Assembly (NCBI GenBank): GCA_963971285.1
Contig: OZ020253.1
Span: forward strand, 124,001 to 188,000
Source: Astropecten irregularis
Taxonomy: Eukaryota; Echinodermata; Asteroidea; Paxillosida; Astropectinidae
Reading direction: 5' to 3'
DNA length: 64,000 nt
Positions 35,141-47,345 of this stretch are shown here, in pieces (position 1 is the stretch's first letter; each line of letters opens with the position of its first letter). The translations under genes were made by a program, and so were the position numbers. The notes below the pieces were generated by a model that worked only from the letters and a program-made list of their open reading frames with translations, did no database searches and was not told where the DNA came from.

Positions 35141-35803
35141 ATGTCGATTGTAATACCGAAGAGTGCACAGAGATGGCCAGTGGAACCAGAACAGAAAGGA
35201 GAAGGCAAGAAGCCAGAGAAGAAGAAGCTGAATCACTCCAAGGCATACACCTCAGCCAAGACTCTGAATGACAGAGAGCAACGAAGACTCGCACTGACAT
35301 TGGATGTCTACAAGAAGGACCTACGGGCTGCCAACCATCTAGTCAGCCTGGAGCAGAAGCAGTTGCGACGAGAACTGCAGCTCATCAACCCGGACATACA
35401 ATCCGATCCGGCTAAAGGCTTCTTCGTCCCACAAGGAGTGACCCAGGAACAGGCCGAGATGTTGAAGGATCAACGCCGGTCCAGCATGCCCACAGCCACC
35501 CGGAGCATCTCGCTGGCTGAGTTTGACAAGATGAGGCAGAAGCGTAGTCAGAAGACGCGGGAGGCCTTTGAAAGCTCCCGGGTGGGGCCAACACCGCCAG
35601 GAGACGGTGATGATGCCTCATCAGAGGATGCCATGATGAACAGAGCCAGGCGGAGAGGCAGGAGGGGAGCTGTACAGATCCAAGACAAACCGGCTGCATT
35701 TACCTCCATGGCCCGAGTGAGCATCAATAAGTTTGGTGGGGGCACTGAGGCCTCAACAAAGCAGGCAGCATCCTCATTGAGAAAACTGGGCAACAGCAAG
35801 TAA
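35141..35803 (+). CDS. Basic coiled-coil protein, possibly CCDC190-like
   Basis: Uninterrupted 220-residue reading frame in one exon. A 5' UTR acceptor (cattccattcacacag) lies at 34981, so the gene probably has an upstream non-coding exon. The start is the first ATG after upstream stops. Residues about 45-90 (DREQRRLALTLDVYKKDLRA, then EQKQLRRELQLIN) form a predicted coiled coil. The rest is low complexity, with an Arg/Gln-rich segment, an acidic patch near 155, an RARRRGRRG run, and a basic tail ending RKLGNSK. The pattern of the coiled coil recalls vertebrate CCDC190 (REQRQLQKEL-type sequence), but the resemblance is from memory and short. Codon use is clearly coding-like and GC-rich against its AT-rich flanks. 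Poly(A) signals follow at 36081 and 36339. Confidence 0.7.
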   Translation: MSIVIPKSAQRWPVEPEQKGEGKKPEKKKLNHSKAYTSAKTLNDREQRRLALTLDVYKKDLRAANHLVSLEQKQLRRELQLINPDIQSDPAKGFFVPQGVTQEQAEMLKDQRRSSMPTATRSISLAEFDKMRQKRSQKTREAFESSRVGPTPPGDGDDASSEDAMMNRARRRGRRGAVQIQDKPAAFTSMARVSINKFGGGTEASTKQAASSLRKLGNSK

Positions 35804-36338
35804 CAATAAGCCTGCCAAACTGCAACTGTAAGCCTACATCCCAAACAGAGATTGCAATATTCCATATAGTTAAATAAGCCTGATCTCAGTAAGTGCATTG
35901 TTATATAATGAAGACAAGTGTCGGCTACAGACCAAAGTGTGTAGGCCCCAAAATAGTGAACACTGAACCATGTCACCCAAAAACAGTTAGAATGCTGTAC
36001 AGTATTGGTCAATATTCAAAGATTACAGAATCGTGGAATTGAAATCAAAATATCAAAATGAATTATATTAACAGATTTGTAATAAAAACAGGTGGAAAAT
36101 GTTTTTGTGAACTTAGCCAGTTAAATCAATAATGTTCCTTTGTGTTTAGTTTACCGGTAGTAAACTTTGTAAAATTTGTTTAATCATTTTCACACAACTT
36201 TTTTCGATTTCGTTCACGCAAATTGTTTTCACATCCATCTTTAAATATTCAAAACCGAAGTCATATGGGTGGCTTACTATCAAAATTGCTACATTGTCCT
36301 GACTGTGTACCTATGTACAAATTGATTTTTCAGTTCTG

Positions 36339-36344
36339 AATAAA
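36339..36344 (+). promoter_or_regulatory. Polyadenylation signal AATAAA
   Basis: A canonical hexamer 536 bases past the stop of the coiled-coil gene. An earlier one lies at 36081-36086. Either could be used. Confidence 0.4.
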
Positions 36345-36613
36345 TAACTTGAAAATTTCCATGAAAATTTACGTATCACCCGCAAAAAATGTATAGGCTT
36401 ATAACAAGTACAATCTAAGGTCAAATTTCAGTTTTCAACTTTAAGTAATTGAAAAGTAACAAAAACAAGGTAACAATGATGACTGCAATAATGAAGTTTC
36501 CAAATAATTGTTTGTTATGTAAACATCCAGAATTACAACAATATAAAGTAATTCCTGATCTTATGAAAGAAAGGAAGCAAACTAATCTGCCACACATTCC
36601 AGTGAAGAAAAGT

Positions 36614-36691
36614 CCACTGAATTTGGGGGATTGAACCCAAGCCCTCTAGATGTTCATACCAGTGCTCTACCCACCGAGCTATCCAGTGGTA
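36614..36691 (-). mobile_element. tRNA-like SINE head
   Basis: On the minus strand, A box tagctcggtgggtagagc and B box ggttcaatccc. The outermost bases (ccactg and cagtgg) pair, so this copy keeps more tRNA shape than the others. A diverged tRNA pseudogene is the alternative. Confidence 0.5.
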
Positions 36692-37536
36692 TGATAGGGT
36701 CCATTGTTGTCATATTGAAAATGACAAATAAAACAAACAGACAAACTGCATATAATTACATTAAATGTGATTTGATTTTATTGTTAATTCATATCTTGAA
36801 ATGTTTAACGATTAAACGTACCTGATCAACCATGAACAGGAAGGTTGTGAGGGTAGTCAAACAAGTCTACGACTGTTTCATGAATGAACAAATACATATC
36901 AGGAAGGAGCAGGTTATTCTTTGCCTGAAAAATCAAACATGCAACTGTCAGCTACTGAGTTTGTTATTAACCCAACTGTATAATAATCATTACACAGATA
37001 TACGTATGTTTAGGTTTAACCTTTTTATAAGTTTTTCTGAATAAGCAATTTAGAATGAGCAAGTTATATTGTTTGTTATAAGACTGAGTTGCCCCACGGT
37101 CTCCATTGTTCAATTTGGAGAAATTCCTCTTTTTTTTTGTACTCATTTCATTCATATGCAAGCTGAGCTCATACAAAAAAATAAAGCTGTTTTCTCGCAG
37201 CTACAAAGTACAAATTCTTTGCAAGTGAAATTCCTCGAACCAAAAGCAACTGAAACATAAACCATGGTATTATAAGTGGGCATAACAAGAGCATGAAAGA
37301 ATTACGTGAAAGTGTTCTTGTATCATCAAAAGAAGTCCTGAAAATACCAAAGATACTAAATTATTTGATAACAGGGTGTTTCCATGGTAATTCATAAATA
37401 CATTTTGGAAGAAATCAACGAAGGATTAAAGGCTCCAGAAGGCTCATGTGTGAGCCTTCTAGCCAATGACGTTTCTGGGTGATGTAATGCCATAGGTTTC
37501 GTATGGAACCGGTTGATCGGCCAGTCCATGTTGCAT

Positions 37537-40500
37537 CTATATCTTGTTGAAGGCTGCGATGTCTACACTTTGCACCTGTAAGAAACAACACAACAAAGAC
37601 TTTTCCCTCAACATCAACTTATCACTATTTCCCAACTGGATTTGACAGGATTTTAGTGGAATCCTCATTAGGCTGATAGAGAGAGTATAGAGGACGCATA
37701 AGGGTCAGACATATTCAAAGATTACCAGCTCTTCAAACTTGGTGATTTCCTCTTCCAGAAAATCTGTTCCTACTTTGTCATCCTCAACAACGCAGCAAAT
37801 TTGTAGCTTCTTAATGCCGTATGCAAGAGGTACCAGTTTAGCTGTAAAAGGAAGAAAGAAAAGAGGGAAAAACAGTTGGTTTTCTGAGGGCTTTTTGAAG
37901 GCATGCAGGGTGAAGATGAACAAATTGGACAAAATTAGACAGGAAAGATCAAGTGAAACTAATATCTGAAGCAAATTCCTGTGATTTGTCCATCAATGAC
38001 TCTTTCTTCTGTTCCTTTTAACCAAAATTTAGAAAACAAGAATAGTCTCTAATCTGCAACAATTTCACAGTGGGAGATTTGGGGGGGGGGGGGGGTAGGG
38101 GTCAGGACATCATTTGATTACATGCATAATTCATGAGGTCTTATTCTGTAATCCAATGAACACTCACATGCTCCCCATAAAAGACCATCAGTCTCAATTG
38201 TCCGAACAGCTTTCTCTACTTCTGTCATATCTGGAAAAAAGACAACAAAACGGTAAAAATTACCATTTACAAATAGGATTTATATCTCTTTTGCTATTAA
38301 ATCTTTGCATTGACCAGATATTCTAATTTTCTAATATTTCATTATTAATATCAGATATTAAAATCAATGGGAGACTTTTGGAGCGAGCTGTCGATAGAGT
38401 GCAGCAAACAAAAAGTCTCCTGAAAACTTATGTACACGCTTTAAGTACGGCGATTATAAAAAAACTCTCCCAAAGAAGCAGGAAAATGCTGTGAACATTA
38501 AATTCAGGACATTTAAAAGCAACTTTTGGCTTCTCATTGCCGCCTAACCCAATTGTAATGCCCGAAAATACATATTGAGGTGAAATTCTTATGTTTGGCG
38601 AGGAATAATGTGCTTGGTCTCGCTTGCCAAAGTAAAAACTTTGTGCACAAAACAATATGATGTTTGACATCGGCCACCATGATCGCTTGTAACTCGCCCT
38701 TTTGATGGCCAATCTCCACAGATTCTGCATTTGTTTGTTCTTGGCTAACTCAAGTCCCCACTGCTACCACAACTGGGCACAGCACAGTATGTACCCGGCA
38801 TGTTCATGCGCTTATTTTACGCCGGTTCTGTTTACGATGCACAAAAGGAACACGACACACGTTTCCCGAGAACAGTGAAGAGCGCCCTCTTGAGGTTAAC
38901 AATGGTTAGTCAAAAGTCTCCCATTAATAAATATTTAGCATAAGGTAATGTGGTGCAAGTGTGCCCACCATCTACAACAAGCTGACAAGTGTTCAGTAGG
39001 GCCTCTTATGCAAGAATTGTAAGGGTCAAAATGGCGTTTTACAATAGTGCGCCACCATGAATTTGAAACGCGTTGGCCAATCACAACGAACAACATTAAT
39101 TTTGTCAACTGCGCATATGGAAAGTTGCGCAGTTTGTCAACAAATTGGCCAACGCGTTGCAAACTCATGGTGGCGCACTATTGTGAAACGGCCGTATTAT
39201 TGGCATGCTACAAGATGTCACCATTTTCTGGTGTGCCGATATATGGAAGATGAACAGGATTTTGATACAAGGAAACAACACAAGATTCTATGATTCTGAA
39301 TGCGATTGGAGGCACATTCTATTGCAATTTGTACAGTGGCAACACATTACAAAATCTACTCCAAACACACACACACCCACAAACTATCTGAAGCACACTG
39401 TTTCCAATATCTGTACCTCGTCTGCTAGATTTCTACTACAGCTCTGTGTGAGAACATTTCTAGGGATTTGCATAAAATATATCTCTTACAAAAAAGAAAT
39501 AAAGAAAGGGTCCTCACCTGTTTCATCGTCCCACTGGAAAAAGAAAGAGATATAGAACAGAAAAGAAGATGTTATTTGTCAAGTTCATACTCACATAATA
39601 ACTATTATGTCAACAATCAAACATTTTATAAACAACACATGAAATTACATTTATACTAAAAAATAGACCTTCGTTGCTTGTTAAATACGGTATTTACTTT
39701 TGCTTTGATCAAACGAACATGCAAACACAATTGACAAAAATCAACAATAACAAGAAAAATATTTCTAGGGGTGTTAGTACATTGCCATAGGTCTTACTGC
39801 GGATAAAATACTTTCAATTCGTGACATATTTTTGCTGCAAGGTGATATAGCGGATTTAATACAATCTTTCCCCCCAAGTTCGTCCCAAATAAATGCTCCT
39901 TTAATACAGGCATGATTCTGATGAATTTGAATACAAATTCAAATGCATGGCATGGACACAGAACTACTGACACGCTAACCATACAAGTTAAGCCATGCGC
40001 TATATGACCTAACTAGAAACCCAACAAGCTGTGCAATTATCATTGGGATCTTGAGTGTGACACACTACACTACTTGACTACAGCACTTGACCACTTATTA
40101 ATAACCCTACCCAGACAATGATTAGAGAACAAGGGAACTTACCGGTTTGACATCAAGCAATATGCTGGACTTTGCAATGACTACTTTCTTTGCTGTTTCA
40201 ATGAAAATACAATACCAGAGTAAAATGTTAGTTGTTACTCGCAAATGTGAAATTTTTCTCTATTTGTTTGTAAACTACATGAAAACATGTACACAGGACT
40301 GATCCATGCAAAAGGTGACAGACCTTTTACAGTAAAATTTTAACCCTAACCCACCTCAATACCACACTTTACCACACATTTTTGGTAATGTGTGGCAAGC
40401 AGCTCTTGCCTTGTGTGGTAGGTGCAGAGGGTTAGAGCATGGACCTGTGTTAAGTACTCATGTCGAAACTAACCCCACTCATGAGGGCTGAGGGCAATTG

Positions 40501-43500
40501 ACACGTACATGTTGACATTTTTAAAGTGTGTTGTGAGCCAGCCTTGGAAGCTTCCGGGGACAAATTGAACGTGCAATTATTGCGATTACAGATTTTAGGT
40601 TCATTCAGACGTTTTTGTGAACCGTTCTTGCAACTGGCGATCGATTTGTTGTTGGAAATAGAGAAAAAATAACCAAATAAACTAATATACAAATAAATAA
40701 AATTTGTTCTTACGTTTCTTGGAAGCTTCAGCTTTTCTCTGGGCTTCCATTTTTGCATAGACCTCTTCATCATCCTACAAAAACCAGACAAAAAAATCAA
40801 TGATTTGTTCAACAAATTCCCTCCCTTTCATATCATAGCAATGGCACAAAAACAAAGTAATAACAACAATCATTCTGCTATGGAGGTAATGCACATGATG
40901 TCAACAAAGTGGAAACAAAAATCGGCCATCTTTGAGTCACCGGTATGGTGAATTTAAGACTAAGGACATTTACGAAACAGAGGCTCAGACTCCGTCTCAG
41001 GCTCCGGTTCCATTTCGTAAATCCATTCTGAAATAACTGGTATCAAAATAGAGGCTTTTGGCTGCGGTTCGGATAATTCTCTGGATTGAAAAGGAAAACA
41101 GAGCTTCAGCTTCAATGAAAAACCACAACCTATATTTTCAGCATATGGATGACAGAGCTGGACCATGAGCCTAAGCCTCCGTTTCGTAAACGCCCTATGT
41201 TTGAGAGAAGCCCCATGATTTCTTGTTTTGCATTATTACAGACTTACCTCATTCTCTGATCCAAATAGATCAATGTCATCATCATCATCATCATCATCAT
41301 CATCTTCCTCAGGTTCTTGTTGAGCCTTTGATGCTGCCTGGTATAAAGGAAAACATAAATGGTATCAAAGTCAGAACAACACCACAAGGGATACTGACGG
41401 GATTAATGTCAAGATATTGAAAGGTACAATTACACGGTGTACAATGTATGAAACTTACGGAGGTAGGAGCACTGGACGATGCTTTGTCTAGAGCATTGAC
41501 CCTGGCTGTCAGCTTCTTCACAGCTTCTTGAAGATCTGCCGTCACTGTTCAACAAAGCAAAAGTAAATGATTGTCATTAATCAAAATGAGAAATGCAATT
41601 TATTTTTTGAATGGCACATATTTACCCAGCCTATCCGGCTATCTATGGCACAGAGGGACTGTGTATATTTCAGTATTTATGTATTATATGCTCTTCTTTA
41701 GACCAACCTTTGCGAAGTTCAGCATTTTCCTTCTCGACAGCTGAAAGACGAGCAGCGAGTTCAGGACTGTCGACTGTGACACCAATTCCTAAGCCAACGC
41801 CCTTTAAAAGGGAAGAAAAAAAACATTTAAAACCACACATTAATTAAAAGATCATCAGTCATGTATTTTTTATTAAAAATTTCAAAATTTGTACAAGTAT
41901 ATTTGTAGTGTCATAGTGTTCTAGTGGGCACAATGCTTCTTGTGGCTTGTGCCATAACTTCTCATAAGCATATTCACTGATTCAAATCATCTGGACGTGA
42001 TTATAAATAGAATATATCTCCTGTATTTTGAGCGTAGCTGATACTGGGCACATACAGAATCCAGCATCTGTTTCTTAATAATATGCTACATGACAATGCA
42101 TCCAAACAAAATGTCATTCATGGTGACTTAAAATTATACATGTACATCACTATGGAAACCAATAATGCTCCTATAATAACAATTTCGATGGAAAACTAAA
42201 AATTTATTCAACACTTAAACTACTAAAAAATAAGTACCAGAAAAAAGTATCTATAAAGGATTTATCATTCTGAAACAAGAAAACAAAAAATAAGGTAAGA
42301 AAATCTAATTCATAATTAATAAGCAAGGGTAAGCTACGTTACAACACATGCAAATAAACATAATTCCACTTTTGAGACATGCTGGGTATTGGTTAGGTAA
42401 TGGGTACATTATGGGAATGCAGTTGTGAGTTGTCAGACGTTAGTACCAACTAATGACCAGCAAGAGCCTGCAAGTTACAAGATGGTTGACTCGGAAGTCC
42501 TATATTCCCATACATGTAATACGCTACAGATTTCACTCTGCAATCCAAAACTAAAAACATTTATAGATTTCTATGTTTCAGACCAAACATGGTGATGTAT
42601 CTTTTGACTGATGACTCCCAGCGTTTCACTTATAAATACCAGCACCAAGCACATTGATTCCTGATAGGGAAGGAATGCTGTACTGATCTATGCCAAAAGG
42701 TTAACAGGCTTGAGGAACAGAAACATGCACAGGTTAGAAGCTGTATGTGGGACTGGAAAGGTGAGCAGCTAGGGATATAGCAGATGCAATGACTAGGGGA
42801 AACAGAGAAAGACAAAGTTGACATCAGTCTGACTGAGGATCATTCCATCAAGTAGGGTGATAATTTGTGAATTGTGATCCCTTCTCATATAACGGCTAAC
42901 CATCCGTTATCATCCATTTTAAGTGCATTTCAACGATCGAACATGTTTCACGCAGACAAAGGAGATATCCATCAAAATGACATAGAAACTTCAAACATTT
43001 GGTGGAATGACCAACCCCAACCAGCCTGCATTATACTAAGAATGGAATTTGTATGAATTTAGGGTATATTTTGTAAACCAAAAGAAGTATAAATAAATCA
43101 CATGGATGAGCCCTGTAACTTTACTTTTAAGAGCATTTGAAGAAAGAAACAAAAAGTTAGAAACAGAACCAAGGGAAGAGGGTCAGAGAACTTTACAATG
43201 GACATTGGAGGATCTTAAAAATCCCAAGGATACAAATGCAAAATCATCCTGGCATTTTTACTGAAAAGAAAATGCATATAAAACATAAACATCAACACAT
43301 GCATCACAATATGTCAATAAATGAATACAACTAACAACTGTTACATTAGTAGACTTGAACAACTGAAGTACAAGCATGCTCAACAGTAAACAAAACAAAA
43401 ACAATTGAGAAATTTGACCTACATTGTACAGTGTACATCTATCTACAAAATGTTAAAATGTAACTGACTTAATCACGATGGTACAATGTTGGTGGGAAGT

Positions 43501-46500
43501 TTGGAAAGTGGGCAGTTTTACTCACAGAATTCAGTGTATTTTGAATGTTCTGTCGTGCACGTGCAATCTGTCCAGCGAGGTCGCTGTTTGATTGGTTGCT
43601 TGAGTTCTGCGGGGTAGATTGGGTGCAGAGAACGACAAGTATACATTATTCCGACTTTCCCGCAGTTTTTTGCACAAATAATGTAACTGACCCAAGCAAT
43701 GGATTTGTTAATTCTGGTTTGTAGTTGTGCAATTCATGCAATGCAAGCTATCAACATTTGTGAAACTCGGTCCTCAATACGAGTACCTGCTGCAGCTACT
43801 GATGGGAGCAATTTATGTAAGCAATGTTCAGTTTATGGACCATCCATGGTTTTTCCTAAAGGTAGGTAGGTAGGTAGGTAGCAAAATAACAGAAATAAAT
43901 AAAAAAGAGCACTATCTTGAGATTTTACTTTCAACAAGGTATGCTGTTCACGTACTTGGTCTGATCTCATTTGTGACTAGTTTAAAACAATGGAGCATCA
44001 GTTTTTTTCTATCGCTGCTTAGAAATCTAAAATGATTTGCAACCGGGTGTTTAAGAGTGGACAATAACTTTCTGTAGCAGTAAAAAAAAAAAACAAGATC
44101 AGGTTCAAATCTAAATTTATTAGACTTTATTCTATGGTCCATACTTTGTTGGAATTTTACAAGAACAATTCAAATTTAGCAATTTTTGAGTTCTGAAACA
44201 GAAGATAATTGTCCCTATGCAAGATACTTGGCCTACTTGGTCTCCCAACCATCGTCATAGCAACAGCTCAGTACTGTGAACTCACTGTCTGGAACATTGA
44301 TAAAACTACATGTATGCAGTCACTATGACTACTAATCTGTCACTATGAGTGACTACTAATCAGCCACTATGAGTGACTACTAATCAGTCACTATGACTAC
44401 TAATCAGCCACTATGACTACTAATCAGTCACCATGACTACTAATCAGCCACTATGACAACTAATCAGCCACTATGACTACTAATCAGTCACTATGACTAC
44501 TAATCAGTCACTATGACTACTAATCAGCCACTGTGACTACTAATCAGCCACTATGACTACTAATCAGCCACTATGACAACTAATCAGCCACTATGACTAC
44601 TAATCAGCCACTGTGACTACTAATCTGTCACTATGACTACTAATCAGCTTGTGTCACCTTTGAATTGCTCTACTGCACGACTCACTTCTAAAACTCCACG
44701 TGGAACAAAAACCAGCACTGAAATGGTTTCTACTAAACTATTTTTAACTAGATACCACAATCTCATGCCCTTTATAGTTGGAAAGAAAGCAGCTCAGATC
44801 ATGAGATGGAATAAATAATCTCTCAGAAATGTTTATATTTAATATCGACATAACGATATTGAATAAGTAGATCTATGCTGATAGCTGAATATTGCATAAA
44901 GTGATTTGGTTAAACTGGTGAATGAAAAGACATTCAATCTAGAATGATGATGATGATTTTGGAGGGCATGAATTCAATAAGACTAGAGCTAGGACTGGAG
45001 AAGACTGAAGTCACTCAGATGATAGTGTCAATGAGAGGGAATTGAAATCTTGAAGAAGTCTTCAGTGACAAAAGCAAATTAGATGAATTGATTTTCATCA
45101 GCTTGGGATTCTGAATCCTTGGCAAGAATTTGAAATTAATGATCAACAGTAGTCCACTGTCCACTAGAAAACAGCCATGATTAAACTGTCCCTTATCATT
45201 AATGGTATAGTGCATAGAGTTGATATGACAGTATGGCAAGAAGCTTCCTTTGCAAACATGGTAAAGAGCACCAAAGATGCACGCCTGACATCTAGAAACA
45301 GGCAGTAACTCTAAACACCCCAACTCTACACAAGCGCAGCACTAATCTCAGAGGGAACCGTTTCACCATGGACATCAATGGAGTCACACAGCTCTGTCAA
45401 GTTCATGGGCTTGAAACTACACATGTTCATCTACATGTATGGGGTTTATATCCTTGCACTGATTTTGATCTTAAGATGAACCTAAACATACAGGGTATGA
45501 CCTACATGTAGTACTGATGCCAAAGCATTGAAATTGAAAAACAACAATTCCTACAATGTACATTGTCTCTCGTCGGTGCACAAATGCTGTTACGTAATAA
45601 GAATTGGTGGTGCATGAATTTGAAACTATAACATCAATTAGAAACATCAATGGAAAGATTGATCAATCTTAATCAGTTAGTATTGAACAGGTACCAATGC
45701 AAGGTTAATGAACTGCGGAAGGCTATGTAGGCTGGCAAGGCAGCCTCCATGTTAAAAACTTGACGGTGCTTGCCCCTCAAAAACACAACTATAAAGCAAT
45801 AGAATTAGAACATTAAAGAACAATGCTGCTATTTTGCATTTAAGTGAATAATTCCCGCATTAGTAATGAAGAAATGAACTACAGCATAGCAATTGCACAG
45901 CCCAGCTTAGAATTACATGTATCTCCATTGGATGGACATTCAGACATTTGAATGAGATTTGTAGGTTTGTATGGTTGGTTTACATTGTAGGATGTTTGTG
46001 GTGACACTATGTACTCAACTTTCCTGAGACTGAGCATGGCTCTGAGAAGATCCGGTCACTCAATGTTTTCGGGAGTAACACTCATTCTCAAGAATTAATA
46101 CATGGTATCACTGCAAACAACCTACATGTATACACTTCATTCAGACATCTGCAAGCAGCAGCATGATGAACAATGAATGCTCTACATGTAGGTGGTCTTA
46201 TTTTGCTATGTCTCCCATGACAGCATTATTTATAAGCATTCCCACCCACCAATCACAATGCTCATCAGTCCCTCAAATACCCACAACTGCATTAGACTGG
46301 TCGTCAAATTTATCAGTTTATGTGATCATGCGTAAAATGATACAAGTTTATCAGGGGACATTTTCATGAAACTGACAATAACCTCCTGACTGCCACGTAC
46401 CTGTACTACGAGTCCAACGAGTCCACCGATGTCTTTTGCTCTGTTCTCATAGTACACCTTCTCCGCATCATCCACCTTGTACTTATCAAACCAAACTCCT

Positions 46501-46523
46501 TCACACATCAATGGGTTGGCCAT
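37537..46523 (-). CDS. EEF1D: Elongation factor 1-delta (eEF1B delta), GDP/GTP exchange factor
   Basis: Nucleotide-exchange subunit that recharges eEF1A with GTP. Eleven coding exons join in frame to 272 residues: 46523-46401, 43606-43526, 41801-41708, 41544-41459, 41337-41248, 40774-40714, 40192-40143, 39533-39518, 38230-38168, 37841-37726 and 37575-37537. The N-terminus [20 protein letters not shown] is specific to delta rather than eEF1B-alpha/beta. Middle exons give a leucine-zipper-like coiled coil, then a run of Asp leading into [10 protein letters not shown], the CAGR-like acidic segment. From about residue 183 comes the exchange domain: [55 protein letters not shown] and the conserved end DIAAFNKI. 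A non-coding first exon ends at 47288. Length is near the 281-residue human short form. Confidence 0.97.
38082..38095. repeat. Poly(G) run
   Basis: About 14 consecutive G in an EEF1D intron. Similar runs lie at about 59350-59364 and 61767-61788. Sequencing length errors are likely at such runs. Confidence 0.7.
39030..39196. mobile_element. Palindromic MITE, copy 2 of 2
   Basis: Ends ttttacaatagtgcgccacc and its inverse ggtggcgcactattgtgaaa. The inner arms acgcgttggccaat pair as well. Same family as 15633-15820. It lies in an EEF1D intron. Confidence 0.7.
39518..39533 (-). other. EEF1D: 16-bp coding micro-exon of EEF1D
   Basis: Encodes WDDET plus one base of the following Asp codon. It is bounded by ctttttccag and gtgagg. 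It is required to keep the invariant VKPWDDETDM sequence in frame between the exons at 40192-40143 and 38230-38168. Confidence 0.9.
40333..40440. mobile_element. Dispersed repeat with AACCCT/AGGGTT ends, copy 1
   Basis: Shares taaccctaaccca and the right block gcaagcagctcttgcc with gtgtggtaggtgcagagggt in common with 52045-52182. It lies in an EEF1D intron. Confidence 0.55.
40963..41196 (+). mobile_element. GGAGCC-family MITE, diverged copy
   Basis: Ends ggacatttacgaaacagagg and cctccgtttcgtaaacgccc are inverted. The interior matches 32149-32400 (ggtatcaaaatagaggcttt and ttttcagcatatggatgac). The hexamer expansion is absent. Confidence 0.7.
44317..44648. repeat. 20-bp minisatellite, about 16 copies
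   Basis: Unit cagtcactatgactactaat in perfect 20-base register across five sequence lines. The main variants are cagc/cagt and actac/acaac. The first units carry a 6-base gagtga insertion. It lies in the largest EEF1D intron (43607-46400). Confidence 0.95.
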
Positions 46524-47287
46524 CTTGGGAAGATTGTGCGAGCGTAGACGGTGACTCACTGGAAGAAAAAAAACAAGTTTATTTCTTTCTTACTCTATTC
46601 ATGAAATTCACCAGGAATCTTCCTGTATCTACCATTTACCAAAATTGCTTTATATAAGTATAACAGTCTATGTAACAGGAATAATAACAAATACAGAAAA
46701 CTTTATAACTTGGAGCCAAGTTACTGGATTAATATTAATTAAATAGGCCTAACGGCTGTGTAGAACTGGGGTTGAACACCTGAAAAGTGAGTTTTATGGG
46801 GTGTTTTTGTCAATTTTGAGAAACAATGATCACTTCAAAGTAAAGAAGCTGCAGTGGCAGCCATTTTTTTTATCTCAAGAAAAACGCCTTTTGTTATGTG
46901 CACCAGTTCAGTCCCAAAGAGTTTGTGCACAGGGTGTCAATTGTTGTTGGCAAGAGGAAACCCACAAACACTAGTATATTACTAGACTTAGCCTACTTCA
47001 AGTAAAGCCATTTAAGTAAATCATTTGACATAAATTGAAATAGCGCCCTCTACTTTTGCATCTTATAATGTCCAGACGTCAGTGACCTTCTCTTCCGCAA
47101 TCCGATCCCATAAACAAAATCCGAACTTAAATTACAATTTACATAGAGGTTTACCAATATATTAACATTTGGCTCACACTAAATAAAGCCTCAATATATC
47201 AGCTTAGAAGGTTCATTAAATAAATGCTTTCAAACCATTCATATTTTACGTTTACAGTGAAATTTAGACAGACAGAATTTCACGTAC

Positions 47288-47345
47288 CAAGCTGTTCGGC
47301 TGGAAGAGCACGTTGAAAAGACTGGTATCCTCGTTCTCTCTAAAT
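47288..47345 (-). other. EEF1D: Non-coding first exon of EEF1D
   Basis: A donor gtacgtg follows cgaacagcttg on the minus strand, and the next acceptor is at 46559, 35 bases before the start codon. The 5' end is not fixed; about 47340 is my estimate from the pyrimidine-rich start. Such a start would fit a TOP-type translation-factor mRNA, but that is inference. Confidence 0.5.

Noticed and set aside
36614-36691. A functional tRNA gene
   Set aside because: A and B boxes are good, but the full cloverleaf does not close with seven acceptor pairs, and similar fragments elsewhere behave as SINE heads.
41272-41304. ATC repeat as an unrelated microsatellite
   Set aside because: It encodes the Asp run of the conserved acidic segment of EEF1D and stays in frame, so it is coding.
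44317-44648. CRISPR-like array
   Set aside because: The 20-bp units are directly tandem with no unique spacers, and the context is a eukaryotic intron.
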